NCBI GenBank assembly: GCA_900540995.1
Contig: UQHO01000017.1
Span: 1-45,355 of the forward strand
Reading direction: 5' to 3'
Length of the DNA: 45,355 nucleotides
Source of the DNA: an uncultured Collinsella sp.
Lineage (GTDB): Bacteria > Actinomycetota > Coriobacteriia > Coriobacteriales > Coriobacteriaceae
Shown: piece after piece, positions 1-6,495 of the stretch
How the letters are laid out: every line of letters begins with the position of its first letter
Position numbering within the stretch: position 1 is the first letter of the stretch
Made by a program: the position numbers and the translations under genes
Notes under the pieces: model-generated
The model's database searches: none
Told to the model about the DNA's origin: nothing
What the model saw: the letters and a program-made list of their open reading frames with translations, nothing else

Positions 1-21
1 CGGCCCGCGCAGCGTCGGCCG

Positions 22-49
22 GTTACGGCGTTTGGCAAAACGCCGTAAC
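22..49. terminator. Perfect 12-bp hairpin downstream of lacC1
   Basis: Arms GTTACGGCGTTT (22-33) and AAACGCCGTAAC (38-49) are perfectly complementary around a 4-nt loop, starting 2 nt after the lacC1 stop codon. There is no T-tract on the minus strand, so it may be a transcript-end stabiliser or a weak terminator rather than a classic intrinsic terminator. Confidence 0.5.
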
Positions 50-50
50 T

Positions 51-986
51 CTAAAGTTCGGTTACCTCAACACTGTTGTAGATCTCGTCCCAGCGATCCA
101 TGACCAGGTGGCCGGTCTTGGGATCCATGGCGTTGAGCTTGCCGCAGGTATTGGCGGTCTTGAGCACCGTGACGTCGTCGGCGCCAGCAGCAATGGCATG
201 TGCGAAGCCGGCGATGGTCGAGTCACCGGAACCCGTCGCGTTGACAGCGGCAATCGCGGGCGTCTTGGCACGGAACGCACGGCCCTCATGGAAGCCTACC
301 GAACCGGCAGCACCCATCGAGACGACAACCCAGGGAATACCGGCAAAACGTCCGTCGGCGGCAAGCGCCTCGCGCAGCGCGTCGACGTCGTCGGTCGTAA
401 AGGACGTGCCCAGCAGACCGTTAATCTCGGTCAGGTTGGGCTTTACGAGCTCAGGCTTAGCGTCGGACTCCAGCGCGGCCTCCAGCGAAGCGCCCGAGGT
501 GTCGAGCAGTACCTTGGCGCCCGCCTCCTCGGCAATTTTAACCAGCTCGGCATAATAGCCGGCATCGACGCCACGCGGCAGCGAGCCCGAAAGTGTCACG
601 ACGTCCGCCTTAGCAGCAAGCTCGGCGAACTTTGCCGTGAAGGCCTCGAGCTCGGCAGGGGCAATCTGCGGGCCGCTCTCGAGCAGCTCGGTCTGATTGC
701 CCTCGTGCAGGATATTCAGACAAATGCGCGTCTCGCCGGCGATGGGCACAAAGTCGTTCTTAACGCCATCGGCATCCATAAGCTCGGCCATATAGGCGCC
801 CATGTGGCCGCCGAGCAGACCGGTTGCGAGCACATCGTCGCCCAGCTGCAACAGCACACGGCTCACGTTGAGGCCCTTACCGCCAGCGGTCTTTTCGGGC
901 GTCACGCGGTTCACGTCGTCGATGATCAGCTTGTCGAGCTGATAGCGCGTATCAATCGACGGGTTCATGGTAACGGTCAGAATCAT
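51..986 (-). CDS. lacC: Tagatose-6-phosphate kinase LacC (copy 1)
   Basis: PfkB-family sugar kinase that converts D-tagatose-6-P to tagatose-1,6-bisphosphate with ATP, in the cytoplasm. The N-terminus MILTVTMNPS, the KTAGGKGLNV glycine-rich segment near residue 33 and the C-terminal ATGSGDS motif (catalytic Asp) match LacC; 1-phosphofructokinase (FruK) is the close alternative, but adjacency to lacA and lacB favours LacC. I start at the ATG at 986, giving 311 residues (the usual LacC size and equal to copy 2), because AGGAG lies 6 nt upstream; the reading frame is open for 15 more codons. It is the last gene of lacA-lacB-lacX-lacC. A close paralogue lies at 20131-21066, with 55 of the first 60 residues identical. 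Confidence 0.9.
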   Translation of the reverse strand: MILTVTMNPSIDTRYQLDKLIIDDVNRVTPEKTAGGKGLNVSRVLLQLGDDVLATGLLGGHMGAYMAELMDADGVKNDFVPIAGETRICLNILHEGNQTELLESGPQIAPAELEAFTAKFAELAAKADVVTLSGSLPRGVDAGYYAELVKIAEEAGAKVLLDTSGASLEAALESDAKPELVKPNLTEINGLLGTSFTTDDVDALREALAADGRFAGIPWVVVSMGAAGSVGFHEGRAFRAKTPAIAAVNATGSGDSTIAGFAHAIAAGADDVTVLKTANTCGKLNAMDPKTGHLVMDRWDEIYNSVEVTEL

Positions 987-1042
987 GTTGAACTCCTGTT
1001 TCCGGGGCACGACGTGTGCGTCCCCAAACATACGATAGCTCG

Positions 1043-1924
1043 TTAAAGAATCTCGATCTCAAAGCCGCGAGTGACGGTCTCCCCCGGCTTGGCCACCAGG
1101 CAGCCACGTTTGTGCTCCAGGACATCGTCCTCATCGGAGCAGGTGGACAGACCGCCCCACGGCTCAACGGCCACAAAGTCGCCCTCGGGCTTGCTCCACA
1201 CAATCAGGTACGGCATATCGGGGAATGTCAGGCGCACGCCCTTGTCCTCGGTCTTCTTGGTCAGCGTGACCACGCGACTCTCGAGCACATCAAAGATGGT
1301 CTCGGCAAAGTCGAAGAGCTCGTGGGTAAGCGGCAGGTCGTGGCCAACCATCGGGTTCTTGCTGCGATGCTCAACATCGATCAGGCCCGTCGAGGGAACG
1401 GCGGTGCAGAGCTCTGCCGCCTCACGCTGCTCAAAACGGAGCTCATAATCGTCGTAGGACTCGCCCTCGTCGAGCGGGCACTTAAAGCCGGGGTGACCGC
1501 CCACAAAGAACGGCATGTCCTCGGTCCCCTCGTTGGTCACCTCATACGACACGCTCACCTTTGCTGCATCGACCGTATAGCGCGCAACGATCTTAAACGG
1601 ATACGGGTATTGCTCGAGCAGCTCGGCGTGGTCGGCAGAGCTTAGGCTCAGCGCAACCATGCTGTCGCCCTGCTCCTCGAGCTTCCACTCCTGCTTGCGG
1701 GCAAAGCCGTGACGGGCAAGCTTGACCTCGTGGCCGCCCATGGTCATCGCGCGGCCGTCACGAAGGCCGCCGCAGATCGGGAAGCAAATGGGTGCCTGGC
1801 CCGACCAGACCGATGGGTCGCCCTGCCACAGGTACTCGCGACCGTTGGCTTTAATCGAAGTGAACGATCCGCCAGCCGTGCTCAGTGCCACGCGAACAGA
1901 ACCGTTATCAAGAACAAACTCCAT
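1043..1924 (-). CDS. lacX: LacX-type aldose 1-epimerase family protein (copy 1)
   Basis: A 293-residue galactose-mutarotase-fold protein of the LacX type, which accompanies tagatose-6-P genes in Firmicutes lac operons. It probably acts on the anomers of a sugar or sugar phosphate; the true substrate of LacX is not established. Visible family landmarks are EYLWQGDPSVWSGQAPICFPICGGLRDG near residues 30-57 (LacX signature), GHPGFKCPL (binding-pocket His) and VEPWGGLSTC near the C-terminus. It sits between lacB and lacC in the operon, 56 nt before the lacC start, and has a paralogue at 21126-22007 next to lacC2. Confidence 0.85.
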   Translation of the reverse strand: MEFVLDNGSVRVALSTAGGSFTSIKANGREYLWQGDPSVWSGQAPICFPICGGLRDGRAMTMGGHEVKLARHGFARKQEWKLEEQGDSMVALSLSSADHAELLEQYPYPFKIVARYTVDAAKVSVSYEVTNEGTEDMPFFVGGHPGFKCPLDEGESYDDYELRFEQREAAELCTAVPSTGLIDVEHRSKNPMVGHDLPLTHELFDFAETIFDVLESRVVTLTKKTEDKGVRLTFPDMPYLIVWSKPEGDFVAVEPWGGLSTCSDEDDVLEHKRGCLVAKPGETVTRGFEIEIL

Positions 1925-2041
1925 AGGAGCCTTCCCTTTCTTACGCCAGCCCGCCGAGTCAATGGGCTGATAGAAAACCGGCCCGCGCCCCTCACAGAAA
2001 CGCGAGCCGTCAACGGACTAGTTAATTACGCCGGATACCCG

Positions 2042-2566
2042 CTAATCATGGTATTCGCCGCGGTCCCACTTCTCGAGGAACTCATCGAAGAAGTGTGGGT
2101 CGGCCTGAGCCTCGGCGTCGGCCTTGTTGCAGGCATCGATCTTGGCAATCAGGGCATCGTGCTCGGGAGTCTTCTCGTAAGGCTCCTCCAGGAAGGCAAG
2201 CATAATGTCAGCCATCAGGAACTCGCCGGTAATCTTGCCGCCAAAGCCCACGATGTTGGCGTTGAGCTCGCGACGGGCATACAGGGCAGAGGTCATGTCG
2301 CGGACCAGGGCGCAGCGAGCGCCGGGAACCTTGTTAACGGCGTTGGTGATACCGATGCCGGTACCGCACAGGGCCACACCAAAATCGGCCTTACCGCTGG
2401 CGACGGCCTCGCCTACGGCCTTGCCGTAGATGGGGTAATGCGTGCGGCTGTGGCTGTAGGTGCCGCAGTCGAGCACCTTGTAGCCAGCCTGCTCTAGGCG
2501 GTCGGCCAGGTAGATCTTCTCGTCCGTAACGATATGGTCGCAACCGATTGCGATGGTCTTCTTCAT
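2042..2566 (-). CDS. lacB: Galactose-6-phosphate isomerase subunit LacB
   Basis: RpiB/LacAB-fold subunit (174 residues, family about 171) of the heteromeric enzyme that converts galactose-6-P to tagatose-6-P. The N-terminus MKKTIAIGCDHIVTDEK holds the substrate-binding GCDH. The loop ALCGTGIGITNAVNK carries the Cys and phosphate-binding residues typical of the RpiB/LacB active site, and the long C-terminal extension (PHFFDEFLEKWDRGEYHD) is characteristic of LacB as opposed to RpiB. It lies 63 nt downstream of lacA, with AGGACG ahead of the ATG at 2566. It is expected to form the functional isomerase with the LacA subunit. Confidence 0.92.
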   Translation of the reverse strand: MKKTIAIGCDHIVTDEKIYLADRLEQAGYKVLDCGTYSHSRTHYPIYGKAVGEAVASGKADFGVALCGTGIGITNAVNKVPGARCALVRDMTSALYARRELNANIVGFGGKITGEFLMADIMLAFLEEPYEKTPEHDALIAKIDACNKADAEAQADPHFFDEFLEKWDRGEYHD

Positions 2567-2629
2567 CAGAACGTCCTTTCGTCTGAATTCACAAGGTAAG
2601 GTAGAAGTTCGAGTTCTCGGTGGCTCTCG

Positions 2630-3058
2630 TTAGGCCATCTTGTTGAGCATGTCGACACGAATCTGGTGACGACCGCCGGCGTACTGAGCGCGTAGGAACT
2701 CGCGGGCGATCTTCTTGGCGACCTCGGTGCCAACGACGCCCGGGCCCATGGTGACCATGCGCGAACCGTTGTGCTCGCGGGTCATGTAGGCGGAACGCTC
2801 GTCGGAAATGTTGGCGACGACCATGCCCTTGATCTTGACGGCGGCCATATAGGAACCGACGCCGTACTTATCGAAGGCAAAGCCCTGGGAATCCTTGTGC
2901 TCCAGCAGGTCCTTGGCGACGGCGGTCGCGGAATCGACAAAGTCCGCGGCAGGGGTCTCGGAATAGTCGACGACCTCGTGACCGTCGGAGATGAGCATCT
3001 CCTTGATGGACTCCTTCATCGACATACCGTCGGCATCGGAAGCGATTACAACCCTCAT
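2630..3058 (-). CDS. lacA: Galactose-6-phosphate isomerase subunit LacA
   Basis: A 142-residue RpiB-fold protein, the size of LacA subunits. It lacks the CGTGIG loop of LacB and instead has DKYGVGSYMAA, as expected of the partner subunit in the LacAB heteromer. It keeps ASDADGMSMKE at the N-terminus and the RxxxVTMGPGVVG segment. It is the first gene of lacABXC and follows a strong ribosome-binding site (AAGGAGG, 5 nt from the ATG). The 5' region holds a probable LacR (DeoR) operator and 21-bp-spaced direct repeats, so the operon is probably both repressed and activated. The Rpi alternative is unlikely given the lac neighbours. Confidence 0.9.
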   Translation of the reverse strand: MRVVIASDADGMSMKESIKEMLISDGHEVVDYSETPAADFVDSATAVAKDLLEHKDSQGFAFDKYGVGSYMAAVKIKGMVVANISDERSAYMTREHNGSRMVTMGPGVVGTEVAKKIAREFLRAQYAGGRHQIRVDMLNKMA

Positions 3059-3173
3059 GACATCCTCCTTGAGAGATACGCAGGTGCGTAGTTTCTGTTT
3101 GGAAGTGTTGAATCGCGTTCAGGTCCGGGCATCTGAATGTGCGGTTCTTCACTGTTCATGTTTATTTGAACAT

Positions 3174-3194
3174 ATTCGAACAGTAACTGCAACA
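3174..3194. promoter_or_regulatory. Probable LacR (DeoR-family) operator, lacA promoter
   Basis: ATTCGAACAGTAACTGCAAC resembles the site upstream of the DeoR-family gene itself (17190-17210, ATTCAAACAGTAACGAACA) and two sites before lacF (5004-5024 and 5085-5103). The shared pattern is ATTCrAACAnnAwC followed by an AACA box. Assignment to the DeoR protein is inference from this distribution. Confidence 0.5.
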
Positions 3195-3229
3195 ACTATT
3201 TGTTTGTCTTTGTTCTTTTTTGAACAAAG

Positions 3230-3261
3230 ACCGTTCGCGGATGATAGTCAACCGTTTGGGC
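3230..3261 (+). promoter_or_regulatory. 21-bp-period direct repeat (ACCGTT box pair), lacA
   Basis: ACCGTTCGCGG at 3230 and ACCGTTTGGGC at 3251 start exactly 21 bp apart. The same arrangement recurs before lacF, both lacI/lacE pairs and the amino-sugar PTS operon. This is a candidate activator binding site. Confidence 0.5.
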
Positions 3262-3296
3262 GTAGTTAGTTTCGGATCGCCATGAACCAAGCACAC

Positions 3297-3327
3297 AAAA
3301 GGCGGCCGAGATGCGCCTCGACCGCCT
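3297..3327 (-). terminator. Intrinsic terminator of the 3367-4368 gene
   Basis: On the minus strand a stem AGGCGGTCGAG / CTCGGCCGCCT (one G-T pair, 6-nt loop) is followed by TTTTGTGTG. It lies about 40 nt after the stop codon at 3367 and separates that gene from the lac operon. Confidence 0.75.
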
Positions 3328-3366
3328 ATTCAGCTGACTTATATATGCGCCACGAGAGCTCTGCGG

Positions 3367-4368
3367 CTACTCAGTCTGTCCACTCTTCTTGGCGTGCTTG
3401 GACGGAGCACTCAAAAAGCGACCCGTCAGATAGTTCGTCGGGCCGGAGATATCGATCCCCAGCAGTACGTGCCCAAGCCACAGGAATGCAGCAAGCACCA
3501 GCAGCGGAATCACGCACGAGGTCACAATCATCACGATGACGCCTTCGATCAGATCGGTCACCTGCTGCACAACCTCGTCGGTCATCGACTTGGCGCTATC
3601 GGTCACCGAAGTCAGTAGACTCGAGGCGCCTTCGGTCAGCTGCTCAAGCACGTTTTTGTCCGTTTTGACTTTGGATTTCTTTTCACTCTTTGACGAGCTC
3701 GCATCAGCCGCGCTTGTCGCCTTTTGCTCGGGCTGCTCGATACTCACCTGGTACGTCTCGTCGACCTTTTGCGACACCCACACGCTCGCGGGCACCAACG
3801 CCATGCCGATCATGGCGACCACCAGCACGCGCGTCGCCACGCGGCGCAGGACGGCGCTCGTGCTCCAGCGCCCGTGAATGCCAAGCGACGCTGCAAAGAG
3901 CACCAGCGCAAACGGAATCAGGATACCCAGACCAACCGACCACAAAATGGTTAGCAGGTATTTCTCGAGATAGAGCACGGCAAGTACGATGCCCAAGTTT
4001 CCCGAAAGCTGTGCGAGTTGTTCGGCGACCGGCGTTCCCGTATCGCCCGGCAGCGCAGTGATGCCCGCAGATAGGGCGACGCACGAGGTCGTGAGCGCCA
4101 ACACGTTGCCCTTCTTTTGATCGATGACCTCGATGGTGGAGTCCCAAGTCTTGGTATCGGCAAAATGCGGACGAGCTACAAAGCGCGACAGTAGCGCCAG
4201 TACCACGAGCGCAACGATGAAGCCAATCTGCAGTTTTTTATTTGCGCACACGACATCGGACAGGCTGGGCTGCAGTTCGGCCACCGTCGTATGCTCGGTA
4301 ATTTGGACGGGGCGCCCGTGAGTCATCTCGCCCGCGTCTCTCTTTTGCATCAATCCGTTGTCCGGCAT
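3367..4368 (-). CDS. Multi-spanning membrane protein, unrecognised
   Basis: A 333-residue protein that I do not recognise. Visible hydrophobic segments lie near residues 46-66 (IGFIVALVVLALLSRFV), 125-160 (two adjacent segments around YLLTILWSVGLGILIPFALVLF), 175-195 and 282-310. Between the fourth and fifth segments there is a hydrophilic Lys/Ser-rich stretch of about 70 residues (SSKSEKKSKVKTDKNV), probably on one face of the membrane. The start at 4368 is supported by AGGAGG 7 nt upstream. It is monocistronic: a terminator follows and a 69-bp palindromic repeat lies upstream. Its position between lacA and lacF may be coincidental. No function is assigned. Confidence 0.7.
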   Translation of the reverse strand: MPDNGLMQKRDAGEMTHGRPVQITEHTTVAELQPSLSDVVCANKKLQIGFIVALVVLALLSRFVARPHFADTKTWDSTIEVIDQKKGNVLALTTSCVALSAGITALPGDTGTPVAEQLAQLSGNLGIVLAVLYLEKYLLTILWSVGLGILIPFALVLFAASLGIHGRWSTSAVLRRVATRVLVVAMIGMALVPASVWVSQKVDETYQVSIEQPEQKATSAADASSSKSEKKSKVKTDKNVLEQLTEGASSLLTSVTDSAKSMTDEVVQQVTDLIEGVIVMIVTSCVIPLLVLAAFLWLGHVLLGIDISGPTNYLTGRFLSAPSKHAKKSGQTE

Positions 4369-4444
4369 TTGGATACCTCCTCATTCCGGCCTGTATTGCG
4401 GATGGAAGTATACCCACGAAGCAAAATGTCCAACAGCACCCAAT

Positions 4445-4513
4445 AAGTTGCGGTGAAATAGGGACTGTTTTATGCCTGCTAGCCCCTATTCAGTCCCTAT
4501 TTCACCGCAACTT
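4445..4513. repeat. 69-bp palindromic repeat, copy 1
   Basis: Two perfect 23-bp arms, 4445-4467 (beginning AAGTTGCGGTGAAATAGGG) and 4491-4513, enclose a 23-nt loop. The same arms, with unrelated loop sequence of identical length, recur at 44105-44173 and, with a few mismatches in the left arm, at 45243-45311. The copy sits between the membrane protein start and the lacF terminator. It has no T-tract, so it is not a simple terminator. Confidence 0.85.
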
Positions 4514-4525
4514 GGAGGAGAACAG

Positions 4526-4556
4526 AAAAAACCCTGCCGTGGGGCAGGGCTTTTGG
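4526..4556 (-). terminator. Intrinsic terminator of lacF
   Basis: On the minus strand CCCTGCC / GGCAGGG form a short GC-rich stem followed by TTTTTTC, about 30 nt after the lacF stop codon. Confidence 0.85.
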
Positions 4557-4581
4557 AAGGGGACTTGGTTGTAAGAGTTCG

Positions 4582-4920
4582 TTAGGCGAGCTTAGCCTCG
4601 AGCTCGGCGATGCGCTTGTAGGCATCGATGGTAAAGCGGGTCTGCTTCTCCAGGATCATGGTGGTCATCAGGGTGTCCTGAGCGTGGGCCATGATGAAGG
4701 TCATCTCCATCTCGCCACCGCCGGCCTCCTGCGAAAGCAGCTTGGTCTGCGTGTCGTGAGCACCGATGAGCGCATCGCTCGCATCCTTGTGCAGCTGCTC
4801 GGCCTTCTCAAAATCACCTTCGCGAGCAGCATCGAGCGCTGCAAGCAGATCGGTCTGGGCGTCACCGGCGTATGCGACGATCTCGAATCCAACCATCGAG
4901 ATTTCTTCTTTGGTTGCCAT
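4582..4920 (-). CDS. lacF: Lactose-type PTS EIIA (LacF)
   Basis: Phosphoryl carrier of the lactose/cellobiose PTS family that passes phosphate from HPr to the EIIB domain of LacE. It has 112 residues (family 100-115), all-helical, with GFEIVAYAGDAQ near residue 11 and the phospho-acceptor His79 in FIMAHAQDTLMTT, matching LacF. It is monocistronic and followed by a terminator. It is the only lactose-type EIIA in the window, whereas there are two LacE-type EIICB proteins, so it probably serves both. Upstream are two probable LacR sites and a 21-bp direct repeat, suggesting coordinate control with lacABXC. Confidence 0.92.
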   Translation of the reverse strand: MATKEEISMVGFEIVAYAGDAQTDLLAALDAAREGDFEKAEQLHKDASDALIGAHDTQTKLLSQEAGGGEMEMTFIMAHAQDTLMTTMILEKQTRFTIDAYKRIAELEAKLA

Positions 4921-5003
4921 GTTGTGTTCCTTTCACATATGAACCAATGGAGAGCATCGCGTCCGGGCATACGCGCTGCGCTGTGTATGCTAGAAACAAT
5001 AAC

Positions 5004-5024
5004 ATTCAAACAAAAAGGAACAAT
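5004..5024. promoter_or_regulatory. Probable LacR operator 1, lacF promoter
   Basis: ATTCAAACAAAAAGGAACA matches the ATTCrAACA plus AACA pattern seen before lacA and before the DeoR gene. It lies about 85 bp upstream of the lacF start. Confidence 0.45.
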
Positions 5025-5042
5025 GCAAAACGAAATAATGCG

Positions 5043-5074
5043 CTATGAACGGTCGATTTTTGCCCGTGAACGGT
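5043..5074 (-). promoter_or_regulatory. 21-bp-period direct repeat, lacF
   Basis: The plus strand carries CTATGAACGGT (5043) and CCGTGAACGGT (5064), exactly 21 bp apart; read on the minus strand these are ACCGTTCAyrG boxes. It lies between the two probable LacR sites and 123-154 bp upstream of the lacF start. Confidence 0.5.
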
Positions 5075-5084
5075 TTTTAAACCA

Positions 5085-5103
5085 ATTCGAACAATATCAA
5101 ACA
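5085..5103. promoter_or_regulatory. Probable LacR operator 2, lacF promoter
   Basis: ATTCGAACAATATCAAACA, the same pattern as the lacA, DeoR-gene and first lacF sites. Two sites 81 bp apart bracket the 21-bp direct repeat, an arrangement that would allow looping by a DeoR-family repressor (inference). Confidence 0.45.
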
Positions 5104-5134
5104 CATTTAGCGACAACCTAAACAGGTCCGCGCC

Positions 5135-6139
5135 CTAGCGCAAATCGCGTACCGTATCGCCCTTTACGAGCACGCCGGGAATCAGCATGTGTTCCACGCC
5201 GGGCGCAACCCCCTCGGCGCCGGCAATCTTGTCGACCGCCCACATGCCGACGCGCTTGTTGTTAAAGCGCACCGTGGTCAGACGACGATCGGGCACGATC
5301 TCGCCCAGGCTGTCGTCAACGCCCACCACGCTCACGTCCTCGGGCACGCGCTTTCCGCGCGACTCGAGCCCGCGAATGCAGCCGTAGGCCATAGCGTCGT
5401 TGGAGGCATAAATGGCGGTACAGGTCGGATCGTCCGCCAGAGCCTGACCGGCAGCATACCCGCTCTGCGCCGTCCAATCGCCACGGATGAATCGCGGCGG
5501 CTCAATACCATGCGCGCGCAAAGTCTCGCGCCAGCCCTCCTCGCGCTGCATGCCCGAAAGCGAGCGCTCGGGACACGAGATAAAGTGCACGGTCTTGTGT
5601 CCCTGTCCTAGCAAGTACTCAACAACCTGGCGCGAGCAATCAAACTGGTCGTTATCGACCGTCGAGCACAGCGGGTGCTCCAACATGGTAACGAGCACCG
5701 TCTGCATACCGGGCAGCGGCTCGAAGGTGCCAAAGTCCGCCGGCATGCGATTCATGATCACGACCATGCCGTCTACCGGCAGCGCGCTCATACGCGACGA
5801 TGCGCTCTCGAGGGTATAGGGATGTCCATCTACTTTAGTGAGGGTGATGGCATAGCCATGTTTGTCGGCCGCGGCGGCAAAGCCCTCCATACGGTCGAGG
5901 TTGCCGGTACCGGTAATGTTGAACATGGCGACGCCGACGGTCTTAAACTTGCCACGGCGCAGCGATCGACCGGCAAAATTGGGGCGATACCCCAGCTCGC
6001 GCATGGCGGCACGCACGCGTTCCTTGGTCTCGGGGCGCACACTGGGCGAATCGTGCACGGTGCGCGAGACCGTCTGCTCCGAGACGCCCGCGAGGCGCGC
6101 CACGTCTTTGACGGATACCGATTTTTTAACAGCGTCCAT
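5135..6139 (-). CDS. LacI-family transcriptional regulator 1
   Basis: With the ATG at 6139 this is a 334-residue LacI/GalR protein. Residues 8-60 form the helix-turn-helix (VSVKDVARLAGVSEQTVSRTV) and hinge (RPNFAGRSL), followed by a periplasmic-binding-like effector domain starting KTVGVAMFN and a C-terminal segment VSVVGVDDS. An in-frame ATG at 6190 would add 17 residues; I prefer 6139 because LacI proteins begin a few residues before the helix-turn-helix, although the ribosome-binding site there is weak (GAAAGA). It is divergent from the lacE1-lacG1 operon, whose upstream region holds two palindromic operators that it probably binds. The ligand is probably a phosphorylated beta-galactoside (inference). 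Confidence 0.88.
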   Translation of the reverse strand: MDAVKKSVSVKDVARLAGVSEQTVSRTVHDSPSVRPETKERVRAAMRELGYRPNFAGRSLRRGKFKTVGVAMFNITGTGNLDRMEGFAAAADKHGYAITLTKVDGHPYTLESASSRMSALPVDGMVVIMNRMPADFGTFEPLPGMQTVLVTMLEHPLCSTVDNDQFDCSRQVVEYLLGQGHKTVHFISCPERSLSGMQREEGWRETLRAHGIEPPRFIRGDWTAQSGYAAGQALADDPTCTAIYASNDAMAYGCIRGLESRGKRVPEDVSVVGVDDSLGEIVPDRRLTTVRFNNKRVGMWAVDKIAGAEGVAPGVEHMLIPGVLVKGDTVRDLR

Positions 6140-6190
6140 AGGAGATCTTTCTATGTCAACGATGCCATTGATGACATCCTGCGCAGTCAT

Positions 6191-6204
6191 TTTAAACGCT
6201 TTCA
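6191..6204. promoter_or_regulatory. cre-like catabolite element
   Basis: On the minus strand the sequence is TGAAAGCGTTTAAA, which fits the published Gram-positive cre consensus TGWAARCGYTWNCW at 13 of 14 positions. It lies about 50 bp upstream of the lacI1 start. Whether this organism uses a CcpA-type system is unknown, and a LacI-family autoregulatory site is an alternative reading. Confidence 0.35.
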
Positions 6205-6229
6205 AGTATATCCAACGCCTCCCCCACCA

Positions 6230-6261
6230 TACGCTCACCACCCAAAACCTACCGTTCACCG
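6230..6261 (+). promoter_or_regulatory. 21-bp-period direct repeat, lacI1/lacE1
   Basis: TACGCTCACCA (6230) and ACCGTTCACCG (6251) start 21 bp apart. The second copy is the full consensus; the first matches 7 of 11 positions, including CG and TCACC. Confidence 0.45.
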
Positions 6262-6297
6262 ACATTTTTGCTTCCCCGAACGGCTTTTGGCGCCCAA

Positions 6298-6313
6298 ATG
6301 TTAACGTTGCCAT
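6298..6313. promoter_or_regulatory. LacI-type operator O1, lacE1
   Basis: ATGTTAACGTTGCCAT is an imperfect palindrome centred on the CG step, as usual for LacI-family operators. It is closely related to 6418-6433 (in inverted orientation) and to the perfect palindrome before lacE2 (11284-11307). Confidence 0.65.
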
Positions 6314-6417
6314 TGTGCAAACACGGAGCCACCGGGCGGCTCAAACGTTTACGCATAAGGAATCGACGGTTCGCAGGCACAGGAACCACCGGTTCGCGTC
6401 TTTTTTTGTGTCGCAAA

Positions 6418-6433
6418 ATGGCAACGTCAACAT
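6418..6433. promoter_or_regulatory. LacI-type operator O2, lacE1
   Basis: ATGGCAACGTCAACAT, centred exactly 120 bp from O1 and oriented as its inverted copy. It abuts the candidate -35 box at 6435. A pair of operators at this distance suggests repression loop formation (inference). Confidence 0.65.
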
Positions 6434-6495
6434 TTTGGCAATCGAACGTCAAAAGCTACCATCGTTGCTAACCCACCGACTCTTAGGAGCATTGC

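Larger units (their letters stand above)
3059..3366 (-). promoter_or_regulatory. lacABXC control region and upstream intergenic
   Basis: No gene here. From the lacA start outward it contains an AT-rich block with several TGTTC/GAACA half-sites (3152-3229), including the probable LacR site ATTCGAACAGTAAC (3174-3187) and an inverted TTTGTTC/GAACAAAG pair (3208-3229). It also has two ACCGTT-type boxes (3230-3240 and 3251-3261) exactly 21 bp apart. The terminator of the upstream membrane protein gene (3297-3327) closes the region. No confident -35/-10 pair was identified. Confidence 0.6.
6140..6495. promoter_or_regulatory. Divergent lacI1 / lacE1 control region
   Basis: A 356-bp intergenic region without a gene. 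In order it contains a cre-like site (6191-6204), a 21-bp direct repeat (6230-6261), the first LacI-type operator (6298-6313), degenerate CGGTTCGC boxes at 6367 and 6390 (23 bp apart), the second LacI-type operator (6418-6433), and a candidate lacE1 promoter TTGGCA (6435-6440) - 16 nt - TACCAT (6457-6462). The promoter begins 2 bp after the second operator, so a repressor bound there could block polymerase. Confidence 0.6.

Noticed and set aside
1043..1924. galM assignment for the LacX-type genes
   Set aside because: They lack the GalM motifs seen in 17364-18416 and are colinear with LacX instead.
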